The notes under the pieces were generated by a model that was not told where the DNA came from, searched no databases, and saw nothing but the letters and a program-made list of their open reading frames with translations. Source: Pseudonocardia sp. HH130630-07 (GTDB lineage Bacteria > Actinomycetota > Actinomycetes > Mycobacteriales > Pseudonocardiaceae). From it: a DNA stretch of 64,000 nucleotides. This document shows, piece after piece, positions 50,461 through 60,498 of this stretch (position 1 is the first letter of the stretch; every line of letters begins with the position of its first letter). Made by a program: the position numbers and the translations under genes. The stretch lies in contig NZ_CP013854.1 in NCBI RefSeq assembly GCF_001698125.1, forward strand, positions 2,914,001 to 2,978,000. Direction: 5' to 3'.

Positions 50461-51956
50461 TCAGGTCCGTTCGGCCCGCGCGCGCAGCTCCCTGCGCAGG
50501 ACCTTGCCGTTGCCGTTGCGGGGCAGCGCCTCCAGCCACACGACGTCGTGGGGGACCTTGTACCAGGACAGCGTGGACCGCACGAGCTCGATCAGTTCGA
50601 CGCCCAGCGCCTCGTCGTGCACCGCGGCCGTCCCCGCCGAGCCCGGCGCGGGTGCGGCGACGACGTAGGCCCGCATGCTCGAGTCCCCGGCCGGTCGGCG
50701 CACGGCGCCGACCGCGACCTCCCGCACGCGGGGATGGCCCTCCAGCAGGCGCTCGATCTCGCCGGGCACGACGTTCTGGCCGCCGATCACCTCGACGTCG
50801 TCGAGCCTGCCGAACGCGTGCACCACACCCTGGTCGTCGACCGAGGCGAGATCGCCGGTCGGCCACCACACGTCGGTCAGGATGTCGGGCCCCAGGCCGC
50901 CGCGGGCGACGCCGCGGTGCGCCGACGGCACCCGGATGTGCAGCTCGCCGCGGCTGCCTGCGGGCAGCTCCCGGCCGTCGGCGTCGACGACACGCACCTC
51001 TCTGCCGGGCAGCGGCGGGCCGACCGCCGACGCCACGTCGTAGTCGGCGGGCCTGCCGACGGCGATGACACCGGCCTCGGTCATGCCGTAGTCGTTCTGC
51101 AGCCGGTCACCCAGGATCGGCACCAGCTGCCCGCGCAGCCGCGCGGTGAGCACCTCCCCACCGCAGGAGGCCCGGCGCAGGCGGCCGAGCACCTCGGCGT
51201 GCCCCGGTTCGAGCAGTAGCCGCGCCAGGAAGCTCGGCTGCGCGAACAGGGCGGTGACCCCGTGGCGCCGCATCAGCTCGACCGCGGCGGCCGGGGTCGC
51301 CCGGGGCCGCGACAGGACGGCCGTCTGCCCGGCCTCGAGCGTGGTGAGCACCGAGGCGATGAGCCCGCGCAGGAAGTACATCCGCGACAGCGACAGCACC
51401 ACGGTCCCCGGGCCGCCCACCGATCCCAGAGGGCGCGCGCCGCGCAGGTCGCGGTGCCGGTAGAAGCACAGTTTCGGGGCCCCGGTCGTGCCGGAGGTGA
51501 ACACCGCCAGCGCGGCCGCGTCCCCGCCGGGGGCGAACGCCCCGTCCGGCTCGCCGGCGACGAGCGGACCGACCTCCGTCGTCGGTGCGGGCGCGGCCCC
51601 ACCAGCCATCCGGCGGTGTCCGGATCGACGACGACGAGCCCCGGCTCCACCGTCGCGACGTCCCGGGCCAGGTCGTCCCGGCTCATCTGGACGTTCACCG
51701 GCACCGCGACCAGACCCGCCTGCCACGCACCGAGCAGGCACCACACCAGCTCCACGCCGTCGGGCAGGGCGAGCAGCACCCGGTCCCCGTCGCGCAGGCC
51801 GCGCGACCGGTACCCGGCCGCCACCCGGGCGGCGCCGTCGAACACCTCGGCGAAGGTCCACGCCCGGTCGTCGGCGTGGAACGCGGTCCGCCCGGCCCAC
51901 CCCTCGTCGCGCGTGCGCTCCGCATATCGGTGTGCCACGTTCTCCGACATCCGCAA
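50461..51956 (-). pseudogene. AMP-dependent acyl/aryl-CoA ligase-like protein, frameshifted
   Basis: This would be a 498-residue adenylating enzyme similar to benzoate-CoA ligases. The N-terminal part (MSENVAHRYAERTRD... PDTAGWLV) is in one frame. The remainder (AAPAPTTEVGPL, then VFTSGTTGAPKLCFY, NDYGMTEAG, TGDLASVDDQGVVHAFGRLDDVEVIGGQNVVPGEIE and GNGKVLRRELRARAE) is in another. The change is at a short G run near 51598-51604; one extra G restores the frame. All catalytic motifs survive, so a sequence error is likely. TTG at 51956 is seven bases after GAGGGG; ATG at 51950 is the alternative. Confidence 0.82.
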
Positions 51957-52136
51957 CCGGTGTCCCCTCGAATCCGCCGTGCCCGCGTGACCCGTTCACG
52001 CGCCGTCTCCGACGACCGACGGTGCTTGCTGTCCGAGTCCGCGAAGGCACGGAGCGTGCGGAGCGCGCCGATATCGGGGGGAAACCACGCACCAGATCGA
52101 CGCGTGCCGCACCGGACCGCGGGCGTCGCCCCGGGG

Positions 52137-52796
52137 TCAGTCCTGCCGGCCGGTCGCGGCCAGGCCGATGCCCATGCCGACGAGGACGAGCCCCCCGGCA
52201 GCGCCGACCCGGCGCAGGCGGACCGGCGACGTGGCGAACCAGTCCCGGGTGGCGCCCGCCGCCAGGCCCCACATGCCGTCCAGGAGACAGCCGATCGTCA
52301 CGAACAGCAGGCCGAGCACGGCGATCTGCACCGGTGCGCTACCCGCCGCCGGGTCGACGAACTGCGGCAGTACGGCCGCGAAGAACACGAGTGCCTTCGG
52401 GTTGGTCAGCCCGACCACGAAGCCCTGGCGCACGAACCGGCCGGACGGAGCGGGAGCGGCGGTTGCCGCGGTCGCGGTGGTGGCGCTGGTCAGGGCACCG
52501 GCCATCTCGTCGCGGGCACGGAACGTCCGCACGCCGAGCCACACCAGGTAGGCGGCGCCGACGAGCTTGATCACCTCGAACGCCGTCGCCGAGCCCTGCA
52601 CCAGCGGTCCCAGCCCGGCAGCGACGAGCACGACCAGGACCAGCACCCCCGCGCAGTTGCCCGCGGACGAGGCGATCGCCGCCCGCCGTCCGTGGGCCAG
52701 TGCGCGGCCGACGATGAACAGCACGCTCGGGCCCGGCACCGCGATCAGCACCGCCGACGCGAACATGAACGTGACGAGCGTCGGGACCGTGGGCAT
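52137..52796 (-). CDS. LysE-family translocator
   Basis: This 219-residue exporter has VLIAVPGPSVLFIVGRALAHGRRAA at the N-terminus and GLTNPKALVFFAAVLPQF centrally, with about six helices. An Ala/Thr-rich loop (TSATTATAATAAPAPSG) lies between the third and fourth helix. It lies 28 bases downstream of a TetR gene and upstream of the ligase-bicupin-aminotransferase genes. It could export the product of that cassette, but this is inferred only from position. Confidence 0.9.
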   Translation of the reverse strand: MPTVPTLVTFMFASAVLIAVPGPSVLFIVGRALAHGRRAAIASSAGNCAGVLVLVVLVAAGLGPLVQGSATAFEVIKLVGAAYLVWLGVRTFRARDEMAGALTSATTATAATAAPAPSGRFVRQGFVVGLTNPKALVFFAAVLPQFVDPAAGSAPVQIAVLGLLFVTIGCLLDGMWGLAAGATRDWFATSPVRLRRVGAAGGLVLVGMGIGLAATGRQD

Positions 52797-52824
52797 GCCC
52801 CGACGCTAGCGGGCGGTCCTCGGG

Positions 52825-53388
52825 TCAGGCCCGCGCGGCCTTCACCAGGGTGCGCAGGCACATGTCGCGCGTCTCGCGGGGGGTGCGGCGGCCGGACTGG
52901 TCCGGGAGGTGGAAGGCGGCGAACAGGCCGCACCAGATGTGGTTGGTGAGCCACTCCGCGTCCAGCGACGGGTCGATGCTCCCGTCGTCGTGGCCGCGGC
53001 GCACCACCGCCGCGACCTGCCGGTCGGAGTCGGTCTCCGCCGGCATCTCGTCGGTCACCTCGGTCCGCATCCACCAGGCGAACACCTCCTGCGCGTCGAG
53101 GAGCTCCCCGCACAGCCGGGTGTAGGCCGCCAGCCCGGTGCCCTCGCCGGGGCGCGCGCGCTGGACGGCCGCGCCGTACTCGGCGAGCACGAACGCGCCC
53201 ACCGCGGCCTCCAGCGCGGCCCGGTCCGGGTAGTAGCGGTGCAGCGTGCTGCGTGCGACGCCGGCCGCCTCGGCGACCTCGCCGACCGCGGCCCCCGGGT
53301 GCGCGGCCAGCACCCCGATCGCCGCGCGGAGGATGGCCCGCCTGGTCCGCTCCCGGGTCGGGCTCTCCTCCCGGTCCTGCACCGTCAC
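52825..53388 (-). CDS. TetR/AcrR-family regulator
   Basis: This 187-residue repressor has a TetR helix-turn-helix at about 13-58 (RERTRRAILRAAIGVLAAHPGAAVGEVAEAAGVARSTLHRYYPDRAALEAAV). The ligand-binding part is not recognised. It is divergent from an ABC exporter gene and followed closely by a LysE gene, so it may control both. The short spacer (53389-53454) contains AGGACATTCCT (53435-53445), a small inverted repeat that could be part of its operator. Confidence 0.9.
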   Translation of the reverse strand: MTVQDREESPTRERTRRAILRAAIGVLAAHPGAAVGEVAEAAGVARSTLHRYYPDRAALEAAVGAFVLAEYGAAVQRARPGEGTGLAAYTRLCGELLDAQEVFAWWMRTEVTDEMPAETDSDRQVAAVVRRGHDDGSIDPSLDAEWLTNHIWCGLFAAFHLPDQSGRRTPRETRDMCLRTLVKAARA

Positions 53389-53434
53389 GAGACGACCATA
53401 ACAATCCCCTGATCGGAAACCTCGTTGCGAAAAT

Positions 53435-53445
53435 AGGACATTCCT
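53435..53445. promoter_or_regulatory. Short inverted repeat between TetR and ABC exporter genes
   Basis: AGGA-CAT-TCCT is centred in the 66-base divergent spacer. It is short, so its role as an operator is uncertain. Confidence 0.3.
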
Positions 53446-53460
53446 GTCTCACTGGTGGAC

Positions 53461-55212
53461 ATGGACGTCGCGACCCCGGACCGCTCGCGGATGGGGATCC
53501 TCTGGGACCACGCCCGACCGCACCTGCCCACGCTGGTGTTCGGCCTGGTACTGGCCCTCGCGGGCTCGGCCATGGAGCTGGCGAGCCCGCTGGTCACCCG
53601 GTGGGTGCTCGACACCGTGGCCGCCGGTGGGTCGCTGGCCCGCCCGGTGCTGCTGCTGGTCGCCCTGCTCGTGGTCGGGGCGGTGGTGACCTGGTGGCAG
53701 TGGGTCGTGCTGGGCACGCTGGCCGAGCGCATCGTCTACGACGCGCGGGAGAACATGATCGTCCGCTACCTGCGGGCGAAGGTGCTCCCGTTGCTCGCCC
53801 GCCCGGCCGGTGAGCTCGTCACCCGGGTCACCTCGGACACCGTGCTGCTGCGGGAGGCGGCGTCGTCCAGCCTGGTGGGGCTGCTGAACGGCGCGGTGAT
53901 GCTGGTCGGCTCGCTGGCGCTGATGACCTTCCTGGACCCGACGCTGGCGCTGGTCACGTTCGGCGCGACCGCGGTGGTCGTCGTGCTGTTCTCGGTCCTG
54001 CTCCCGGCGATCGCTACCTCCCAGGAGCGGGCCCAGGGCGCGCTCGGTGACCTCGGCGGCTCGCTGGACGGGACGCTGCGCGCGGTGAAGACGGTGAAGG
54101 CGGCCGGCGTGGAGGACGCCGCCGGGGACCGGCTGCTCGGCCACGCCGCGGACGCGCGCCGGTTCGGCATCCGGGCCGTCCGGCGCGAGGCGCTGGTGTG
54201 GACGGTCGCGTGGGCCGGCCTGCAGGCCGCGATCGTGGTGATTCTGGGCGTCGGGGCCTGGCGGGTCGCGTCGGGTGAGATGAGCGTGTCCACGCTCGTC
54301 GCGTTCCTGCTCTACGCGTTCGGCCTGATGGGGCCGATCATGGAGCTGAGCCAGAACCTGAGCACGCTGCAGTCCGGGGTCGCGGCGGCCGGGCGGATCC
54401 GGGAGGTGCGGGCGATCGAGTCCGAGCCGGGTGCGCCGGGCGGCCCGGCGCGGGAGCCGGTCGCGGGCGCGCCGCTGGTCGAACTGCGCGGGGTCGACGT
54501 CCGGTACCCGGGCGCCGCGGAGCCCGCGGTGCGCGGGGTGGACCTGACCGTGCCGCGGCACGGGCACGTCGCCGTCGTCGGGCCGTCCGGCGCGGGGAAG
54601 ACGACGCTGCTGTCGCTGCTCCTGCGGTTCGTCGAGCCCGAGCGCGGTGAGCTGCTCCTGTCCGGCGTCCCCTACCCGGAGCTGGACGCCCGCCGGATCC
54701 GCGCGCACTTCGCCTACGTCGAGCAGGAGACGCCGGTCGTCCCGGGGACGATCCGGGAGAACCTCGTGCTCGCCGCACCGGAGGTCTCCGACGCGCAGAT
54801 CGACGAGGTGCTGCGCAGCATCGGTCTCGACACCGTGGTGGCCGGGCTGGAGCACGGCCTGGACACCCCGCTGTCGGACACCTCGGTGTCCGGCGGGCAG
54901 CGGCAGCGGATCGCGCTGGCCAGGGCCCTGCTGTCCCGCCCACCGGTGCTGCTGCTCGACGAGGCGACCGCGCAGGTCGACGGGATCACCGAGGCCGCGA
55001 TCCAGACCGTGGTGCGCGAGCAGGCCGAGCGCGGCGCGGTCGTCACGATCGCGCACCGGCTGTCCACGGTGCTGGACGCGGACCAGATCGTCGTGATGAA
55101 CGGGGGCGGGGTCGTCGCCCGCGGGACGCACGCCGAACTGCTCGTGTCGAGCGTGCTCTACCGCGAGCTGGTCGAGGCCCTGCGGATCCGGACCGAGGCG
55201 CCGGTGGGCTGA
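53461..55212 (+). CDS. ABC exporter, fused membrane and ATPase domains
   Basis: This 583-residue half-transporter has an N-terminal six-helix ABC membrane domain (about 15-300) and an ATPase domain (about 340-575). Walker A is [12 protein letters not shown], the signature is [16 protein letters not shown], Walker B is [12 protein letters not shown] and the H-loop is [11 protein letters not shown]. All are intact, so a homodimeric multidrug or lipid exporter is likely. A GTG two codons upstream (53455) is an alternative start. It is divergent from a TetR gene that probably represses it. Confidence 0.93.
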   Translation: MDVATPDRSRMGILWDHARPHLPTLVFGLVLALAGSAMELASPLVTRWVLDTVAAGGSLARPVLLLVALLVVGAVVTWWQWVVLGTLAERIVYDARENMIVRYLRAKVLPLLARPAGELVTRVTSDTVLLREAASSSLVGLLNGAVMLVGSLALMTFLDPTLALVTFGATAVVVVLFSVLLPAIATSQERAQGALGDLGGSLDGTLRAVKTVKAAGVEDAAGDRLLGHAADARRFGIRAVRREALVWTVAWAGLQAAIVVILGVGAWRVASGEMSVSTLVAFLLYAFGLMGPIMELSQNLSTLQSGVAAAGRIREVRAIESEPGAPGGPAREPVAGAPLVELRGVDVRYPGAAEPAVRGVDLTVPRHGHVAVVGPSGAGKTTLLSLLLRFVEPERGELLLSGVPYPELDARRIRAHFAYVEQETPVVPGTIRENLVLAAPEVSDAQIDEVLRSIGLDTVVAGLEHGLDTPLSDTSVSGGQRQRIALARALLSRPPVLLLDEATAQVDGITEAAIQTVVREQAERGAVVTIAHRLSTVLDADQIVVMNGGGVVARGTHAELLVSSVLYRELVEALRIRTEAPVG

Positions 55213-55221
55213 GCCGGGTCC

Positions 55222-55227
55222 TACCCT
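55222..55227 (+). promoter_or_regulatory. Leaderless -10 box for hemB
   Basis: TACCCT is followed by seven bases and ATG at 55235. hemB thus has its own promoter, separate from the Rex-controlled rex-hemACD operon. Confidence 0.6.
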
Positions 55228-55234
55228 GGCCGGC

Positions 55235-56209
55235 ATGGGTTTCCCGGCACAGCGTCCCCGTCGGCTGCGGAGCACCCCCGCGATGCGGCGGCTGGTCTCC
55301 GAGACCGAGGTCCGGCCGCGGCAGCTGGTGCTGCCGATGTTCGTCCGGGAGGGTGCGACCGAGCCCGTGCCGATCTCGTCGATGCCCGGGGTCGTCCAGC
55401 ACAGCCGGGACTCGCTGCGCAAGGCGGTCGCCGAGGCCGCCTCGGCCGGCGTCGGCGGGGTCATGCTGTTCGGGGTGCCGGAGACCCACGACGCGACCGG
55501 CTCCGGGGCCCTCGACCCGGACGGCGTGCTCAACGTCGCGCTGCGCGACGTGCGCTCCGAGGTCGGCGACGACCTGGTCGTGATGTCCGACCTGTGTCTC
55601 GACGAGTTCACCGACCACGGCCACTGCGGCGTGCTCGGCCCGGACGGTGACGTCGACAACGACGCGACCCTGGAGCTCTACGCCCGGATGGGCGTCGAGC
55701 AGGCCCGCGCCGGTGCGCACCTGGTCGGGCCGAGCGGGATGATGGACGGGCAGGTCGGCGTCATCCGGTCGGCCCTCGACGACGCCGGGTTCACCGGCAC
55801 CGGGATCCTCGCCTACACCGTGAAGTACGCATCGGCCTTCTACGGGCCGTTCCGCGAGGCGGTGAACTCCCAGCTCAGCGGGGACCGCCGGACCTACCAG
55901 CAGGACGGCGGCAACGCCCGCGAGGCGCTGCGCGAGCTGGAGCTCGACCTCGGCGAGGGCGCGGACATGGTGATGGTCAAGCCGGCGCTGGCCTACCTGG
56001 ACGTGCTGGCGCGGGTCGCCGACGCCGCGGACGTCCCGGTCGCCGCTTACCAGATCTCCGGCGAGTACGCGATGATCGAGGCCGCGGTGGCGAACGGCTG
56101 GCTGGACCGGGACCGGACGATCCTGGAGACGCTCACCTCGATCCGCCGGGCCGGTGCCGACGTGGTCCTCACCTACTGGGCCACCGAGGCCGCGTCCTGG
56201 CTGGACTGA
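55235..56209 (+). CDS. hemB: Delta-aminolevulinic acid dehydratase (porphobilinogen synthase)
   Basis: This 324-residue enzyme condenses two 5-aminolevulinates to porphobilinogen. It has the metal-site segment [15 protein letters not shown] near residue 120 and the two Schiff-base lysines in [14 protein letters not shown] near 195 and [12 protein letters not shown] near 248. The Cys residues suggest a zinc-type active site. It is separated from hemD by about 7 kb of unrelated genes; in related genomes it follows hemD. Confidence 0.97.
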   Translation: MGFPAQRPRRLRSTPAMRRLVSETEVRPRQLVLPMFVREGATEPVPISSMPGVVQHSRDSLRKAVAEAASAGVGGVMLFGVPETHDATGSGALDPDGVLNVALRDVRSEVGDDLVVMSDLCLDEFTDHGHCGVLGPDGDVDNDATLELYARMGVEQARAGAHLVGPSGMMDGQVGVIRSALDDAGFTGTGILAYTVKYASAFYGPFREAVNSQLSGDRRTYQQDGGNAREALRELELDLGEGADMVMVKPALAYLDVLARVADAADVPVAAYQISGEYAMIEAAVANGWLDRDRTILETLTSIRRAGADVVLTYWATEAASWLD

Positions 56210-56267
56210 GCCGAACCGCACCCGTCTGCGGTACCGCCGAACGTGGCAAACCGGACACCTGTCCGGC

Positions 56268-56273
56268 TACCGT
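56268..56273 (+). promoter_or_regulatory. Leaderless -10 box for the membrane protein gene at 56280
   Basis: TACCGT is followed by six bases and the GTG start at 56280. Confidence 0.5.
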
Positions 56274-56279
56274 GGTCGG

Positions 56280-56936
56280 GTGAGCACCGACCCCGGCCAG
56301 CAGGGCGCACCGCAGTACTACCGGCCCGGCCCGTCGTCGGGGACCTATCCGCAGTACCCGCAGAACCCGTACCCGCAGGGCTGGACGCCGGGCACCGCCC
56401 CGGCGCCGTACCCGTCGCACGGTCCGGTGCAGCCGTCGCCGGCCGGGCTCGGGCCCGCGCCGGTCCGGAAGGTCCCGCGGCCGCGGCAGGTCGTGTCGGC
56501 GCTGATCCTCCTGCTCGCGTCGGTGCTGCCGTTCGTGGTCATGGGGGTGACCGCCCTGTTCGTCACGGTCGACGACCGGCTGCTCGACGAGGCCGGCGTC
56601 CCGCGCGACCAGATCGACCAGGCGATGGCGCAGACCGGGATGACGATGGAGGTGCTGAACCAGCTGTTCCGGGTGATGGGCGGGATCTTCGTCGTGCTGG
56701 CGCTCGCCTACGCGGTGCTGGCCGTCGTCGCGTTCCTCGGGCGCAGCGGGGCCCGGCTCACCCTGGCGATCCTCACCGGCGTCTACGGGCTGACCCTGTT
56801 GCTGCTGATGGCGGCCATGCCGCTGTTCGCGGTGCTGGTGATCGCGGTGGCCGCGAGCGGGGTCACGCTGCTCTACAGCGCACCCGCCCGCGAGTGGTAC
56901 GCCGCACGCCGGACCGGGGTCGCGGGCCGGTCCTGA
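56280..56936 (+). CDS. Conserved membrane protein with Pro/Tyr-rich N-terminus
   Basis: This 218-residue protein has a disordered N-terminus rich in Pro, Gln and Tyr (QYYRPG... [14 protein letters not shown], about 1-65). Three or four membrane helices follow: [24 protein letters not shown], then [21 protein letters not shown] and [34 protein letters not shown]. It is not recognised beyond similar actinobacterial proteins next to hemB; the place fits Rv0513. A role in membrane organisation is only a guess. Confidence 0.72.
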   Translation: MSTDPGQQGAPQYYRPGPSSGTYPQYPQNPYPQGWTPGTAPAPYPSHGPVQPSPAGLGPAPVRKVPRPRQVVSALILLLASVLPFVVMGVTALFVTVDDRLLDEAGVPRDQIDQAMAQTGMTMEVLNQLFRVMGGIFVVLALAYAVLAVVAFLGRSGARLTLAILTGVYGLTLLLLMAAMPLFAVLVIAVAASGVTLLYSAPAREWYAARRTGVAGRS

Positions 56937-56959
56937 GCACGGCTGGGAGACTGTCGGCC

Positions 56960-58285
56960 GTGAGCGCCACCGAACAGAGCCCAGGGACCGAGGAGTCCGC
57001 CCGCCTGTTCCGCCGGGCGGCGGAGCTGATCCCGGGCGGGGTGAACTCCCCGGTGCGGGCGTTCAACTCGGTCGGCGGGACCCCGCGGTTCATGGTGTCG
57101 GCCCAGGGCTGCCGGATGACCGACGCCGACGGCGCGACCTACGTCGATCTCGTCTCCTCCTGGGGGCCGATGATCCTCGGGCACGCGCACCCGGCCGTCG
57201 TCGAGGCGGTGCGGGCGGCGGCGTCGTACGGGCTGTCGTTCGGCACCCCGACGCCGGGCGAGATCGACCTCGCCGCGGAGATCGTCGACCGCACCCCGGT
57301 GGAGCAGGTCCGGCTGGTCAACTCCGGCACCGAGGCCACGATGAGCGCGATCCGGCTGGCCCGCGGCATCACCGGGCGCAGCGTGATCGTCAAGTTCTCC
57401 GGCTGCTACCACGGCCACGTGGACGCGCTGCTCGCCGACGCCGGGTCCGGCGTCGCCACCCTGGGGCTGCCGAGTGGCCCCGGCGTGACCGGTGCGCAGG
57501 CCGCGGACACCGTCGTCGTGCCGTACAACGACCTCGCCGCGGTGCGTGCGGTGTTCGCCGAGCGCGGCGCCGAGATCGCCTGCGTGATCACCGAGGCGGC
57601 GGCCGGCAACATGGGCGTCGTCCCGCCGGTCGAGGGGTTCAACGACGCGCTGCGCGACCTGTGCCACGCGCACGGCGCGCTGCTGGTCGTCGACGAGGTG
57701 ATGACCGGGTTCCGGGCCTCGGCGCAGGGCTGGTTCGGCTGCGACGGCGTCCCCGGGGACCTCTACACGTTCGGCAAGGTCATGTCCGGCGGGCTGCCCG
57801 CCGCCGCGTTCGGCGGCTCGGTGGAGCACATGTCGTACCTGGCCCCGGCCGGCCCCGTCTACCAGGCCGGGACGCTCGCCGGGAACCCGGTCGCCGTCGC
57901 CGCGGGCCTCACCACGCTGCGTAACGCCGACGCGGATGCCTACGCGACCCTGGCGGCGAACGCCGAGCGCATCGGCACCATGCTCACCGCGGCGCTGGCG
58001 AAGGAGGGCGTGCCGCACACCGTGCAGTACGCCGGGACGATGTTCTCGCCGTTCTTCACCGACTCCGCGGTGACCGACTACGCCGGGGCGAAGGCCGCCG
58101 AGACCTGGCGGCACCCCGCGTTCTTCCACGCGCTGCTCGACCACGGCGTCTACACCCCGCCGTCGGCGTTCGAGGGCTGGTTCGTCTCCACCGCGCTGGA
58201 CGACGAGGCGTTCGAGCGCATCGAGACCGCGCTGGCGGCGGGGGCGCGGGCCGCCGCGACGGCCGTCCGGCCGGACGGGGCCTGA
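56960..58285 (+). CDS. hemL: Glutamate-1-semialdehyde 2,1-aminomutase
   Basis: This 441-residue class III PLP enzyme converts glutamate-1-semialdehyde, the HemA product, to 5-aminolevulinate, the HemB substrate. Visible motifs are [39 protein letters not shown], the Asp in [12 protein letters not shown] and the PLP Lys in [18 protein letters not shown] near residue 272. GTG at 56960 gives the standard N-terminus. GAGACT seven bases upstream is a weak possible -10 box. Confidence 0.97.
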   Translation: MSATEQSPGTEESARLFRRAAELIPGGVNSPVRAFNSVGGTPRFMVSAQGCRMTDADGATYVDLVSSWGPMILGHAHPAVVEAVRAAASYGLSFGTPTPGEIDLAAEIVDRTPVEQVRLVNSGTEATMSAIRLARGITGRSVIVKFSGCYHGHVDALLADAGSGVATLGLPSGPGVTGAQAADTVVVPYNDLAAVRAVFAERGAEIACVITEAAAGNMGVVPPVEGFNDALRDLCHAHGALLVVDEVMTGFRASAQGWFGCDGVPGDLYTFGKVMSGGLPAAAFGGSVEHMSYLAPAGPVYQAGTLAGNPVAVAAGLTTLRNADADAYATLAANAERIGTMLTAALAKEGVPHTVQYAGTMFSPFFTDSAVTDYAGAKAAETWRHPAFFHALLDHGVYTPPSAFEGWFVSTALDDEAFERIETALAAGARAAATAVRPDGA

Positions 58286-58288
58286 GCC

Positions 58289-58948
58289 GTGGGGGACCGG
58301 ACCAGCCCCGACGCGCACGGCCCGCGGACCGTGGTGCACCTGCTGCGCCACGGTGAGGTGCACAACCCGGAGAAGCTGCTCTACGGCCGGCTGCCCGGCT
58401 ACCGGCTGTCCGAGCACGGGCAGGCCCAGGCGAAGACGGTCGCCGCGTACCTCGGGGACGCCGACGTCGCCGCCGTCGTGGCCTCCCCGCTGCAGCGCGC
58501 GCAGGAGACCGCCCGGCCGATCGCCGACGCGCACGGTTGCGACATCGGCACCGACGACGGGCTGATCGAGTCCGGCAACCTGTTCGAGGGCAAGAGCTTC
58601 GCCGTCGGGGACGGCGCGCTGCGCCATCCGTGGGCGTGGCGGTTGCTGCGCGACCCGTTCACCCCGTCCTGGGGCGAGCCGTACCTGCGGATCGCGCACC
58701 GGATGCTCGGTGCGGTGTCCGCGGCGCGCGCGACCGCCCCCGGGCGCGAGATCGTCTGCGTGTCCCACCAGCTGCCGATCTGGACCCTGCGCCGCTACCT
58801 GCTCGGGCAGCGGCTGTGGCACGACCCGCGCCACCGGCAGTGCGCGCTCGCGTCGCTGACCAGCGTCGAGTTCACCGGGTCCCGGATCACCGCGGTCCGT
58901 TACGCGGAGCCGGCCGGCCCGAGCGGGGCGATGGTGACCGGGGCATGA
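58289..58948 (+). CDS. Histidine phosphatase-family protein (Rv0525-like)
   Basis: This 219-residue phosphatase has the RHG motif VVHLLRHGEVHNP near residue 16, a catalytic Glu region and the second His in VCVSHQLPIWTLRRYL near 155. It belongs to the broad-specificity phosphoglycerate mutase-like group; the substrate is unknown. It sits between hemL and the thioredoxin gene, as in mycobacteria, and its stop overlaps the thioredoxin gene start (ATGA). Confidence 0.9.
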   Translation: MGDRTSPDAHGPRTVVHLLRHGEVHNPEKLLYGRLPGYRLSEHGQAQAKTVAAYLGDADVAAVVASPLQRAQETARPIADAHGCDIGTDDGLIESGNLFEGKSFAVGDGALRHPWAWRLLRDPFTPSWGEPYLRIAHRMLGAVSAARATAPGREIVCVSHQLPIWTLRRYLLGQRLWHDPRHRQCALASLTSVEFTGSRITAVRYAEPAGPSGAMVTGA

Positions 58949-59544
58949 GACGGCTCCTGCTGCCGCTGCTGGCCGTGCTGGTGCTCCTCGGGGGGTGCGG
59001 CGTCGGCAAGGACGCCGTCGGGTCCGGCCCGCAGGAGTTCCGCTTCGTCGCGCCCGGTGGCCAGACCCGGATCACCTACGACCCGCCGGAGAGCCGCCAG
59101 CCGATCACCGACCTGCGCGGGGAGAGCCTGCTGCGGCCCGGCACCGAGGTCGGGCTGGCGGACTTCCCGGGCAAGGTGCGGGTCGTCAACATCTGGGGCT
59201 CCTGGTGCGGCCCGTGCCGCACCGAGGCCCCCGAGCTGCAGGCGGTCGCGGAGGCGGCCGCCGACGACGCCGTGGTGCTCGGGATCGACGTGAAGGACGA
59301 CCGGCAGGCGGCCCTGGACTTCGCCACCGACCGGGGCCTGACCTACGACTCGATCTACGACTTCTCCGGCCGCACGCTGGCCCGGCTCGACGGCTACCCG
59401 CGCAACGTCGTCCCGTCGACGCTGGTGCTCGACCGGCAGGCCAGGGTGGCCGCGGTGTTCCTGGTCCCGGTCGGCAGCTCGGACCTGCTCCCGCTGATCA
59501 CGAAGCTGGCCGCGGAGCCCGCGCCGCAGGCGCCCGGCCCCTGA
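58945..59544 (+). CDS. TlpA/ResA-like thioredoxin lipoprotein
   Basis: This 199-residue protein is exported: MRRLLLPLLAVLVLLGGC is a lipoprotein signal peptide with the lipid-modified Cys at 18. The thioredoxin domain has VNIWGSWCGPCRTEAPEL near residue 84, with redox CGPC. It probably keeps the CXXCH haem sites of apocytochrome c reduced outside the membrane, receiving electrons from CcdA. It precedes ccdA, resB and ccsB. Confidence 0.93.
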   Translation: MRRLLLPLLAVLVLLGGCGVGKDAVGSGPQEFRFVAPGGQTRITYDPPESRQPITDLRGESLLRPGTEVGLADFPGKVRVVNIWGSWCGPCRTEAPELQAVAEAAADDAVVLGIDVKDDRQAALDFATDRGLTYDSIYDFSGRTLARLDGYPRNVVPSTLVLDRQARVAAVFLVPVGSSDLLPLITKLAAEPAPQAPGP

Positions 59545-59674
59545 TCCCCTGACCTCGCAGCCCGTGCACCGTCCCCGCAGGCCCGGCGGCGGCTGTGAGG
59601 TCCGAGGACGAGCTGCGGGGTCGAATTTCCTACAGCGTGTAGAACCCGCTCGTCGTTGCAGCGTGCGGGGCTTC

Positions 59675-59680
59675 TACCCT
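59675..59680 (+). promoter_or_regulatory. Leaderless -10 box for ccdA
   Basis: TACCCT ends eight bases before ATG at 59689 and only two before ATG at 59683. This spacing favours the 59689 start. Confidence 0.45.
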
Positions 59681-59688
59681 GGATGCCG

Positions 59689-60498
59689 ATGGACCCCACG
59701 ACCGCCCTGGCGATATCGGGCCCGCTGCTGCTCGCAGCGGGTGTCTCGGTGCTCGCCGGGCTGGTCAGCTTCGCCTCGCCGTGCGTGGTCCCGCTGGTCC
59801 CCGGCTACCTGGCGTACCTGGCCGGGCTGGTCGGCGCGCAGCCCCCGCCGGTGACCCCGGCCGAGGCGGCCGAGCGGGCCGGGGTCCGCACCGCCACCAG
59901 GACCCGCCGGGCCGACGGGCGCTGGCGGGTCGCGGGGGCGGCGCTGCTGTTCGTGGCGGGCTTCACCGTCGTCTTCGGCGTGATCATGGTCGGCGTCGTC
60001 CAGCTGTCCGACCTGCTGATCGACAACGAGGCGTTGCTGCAGCGGCTCGGCGGCGTCGTGATGATCGTGATGGGGCTGGCGTTCGCCGGGCTCATCCCGG
60101 CGCTGCAGCGCGAGTACCGCGCGCACTGGACGCCGCGGGCCGGGCTGGCCGGTGCCCCGCTGCTCGGCGCGGTGTTCGGGCTGGGCTGGGTCCCGTGCAT
60201 CGGGCCGACGCTGGCCGGCGTCGTCGCGGTCGCGGCCGGGACCGGCGGCGGTTCGGCCCGCGGGATCGTGCTGATCCTGGCCTACTGCGCGGGCCTCGGG
60301 ATCCCGTTCGTCCTCATCGCGCTCGGCGCCACCCGCGCGGTGTCCGCGCTGGGCTGGCTGCGCCGGCACACCAGGGCGATCCAGATCGCCGGCGGCGTGC
60401 TCCTGGTCGCGGTCGGGCTGCTGCTGGTGTCCGGCCTGTGGGGCCGCTGGCTCGTGGCGTTGCAGGTGTCGATCTCCGGGTTCACCCCGCCGATCTAG
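59689..60498 (+). CDS. ccdA: Cytochrome c biogenesis protein CcdA
   Basis: This 269-residue membrane protein of the DsbD/CcdA family moves reducing power from cytoplasmic thioredoxin to the outside. Six helices are visible with the two redox cysteines in FASPCVVPLVPGYLAY and GLGWVPCIGPTLAG. A hydrophilic loop of about 40 residues (about 45-85) lies between the first two helices. ATG at 59683 is an alternative. There is no ribosome-binding site, and a -10 box close by suggests a leaderless transcript. Confidence 0.94.
   Translation: MDPTTALAISGPLLLAAGVSVLAGLVSFASPCVVPLVPGYLAYLAGLVGAQPPPVTPAEAAERAGVRTATRTRRADGRWRVAGAALLFVAGFTVVFGVIMVGVVQLSDLLIDNEALLQRLGGVVMIVMGLAFAGLIPALQREYRAHWTPRAGLAGAPLLGAVFGLGWVPCIGPTLAGVVAVAAGTGGGSARGIVLILAYCAGLGIPFVLIALGATRAVSALGWLRRHTRAIQIAGGVLLVAVGLLLVSGLWGRWLVALQVSISGFTPPI

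Noticed and set aside
53389..53454. Extended GAGAC...GTCTC palindrome as the TetR operator
   Set aside because: The arms are too far apart (over 50 bases) for one TetR dimer; only the short central repeat was kept, at low confidence.
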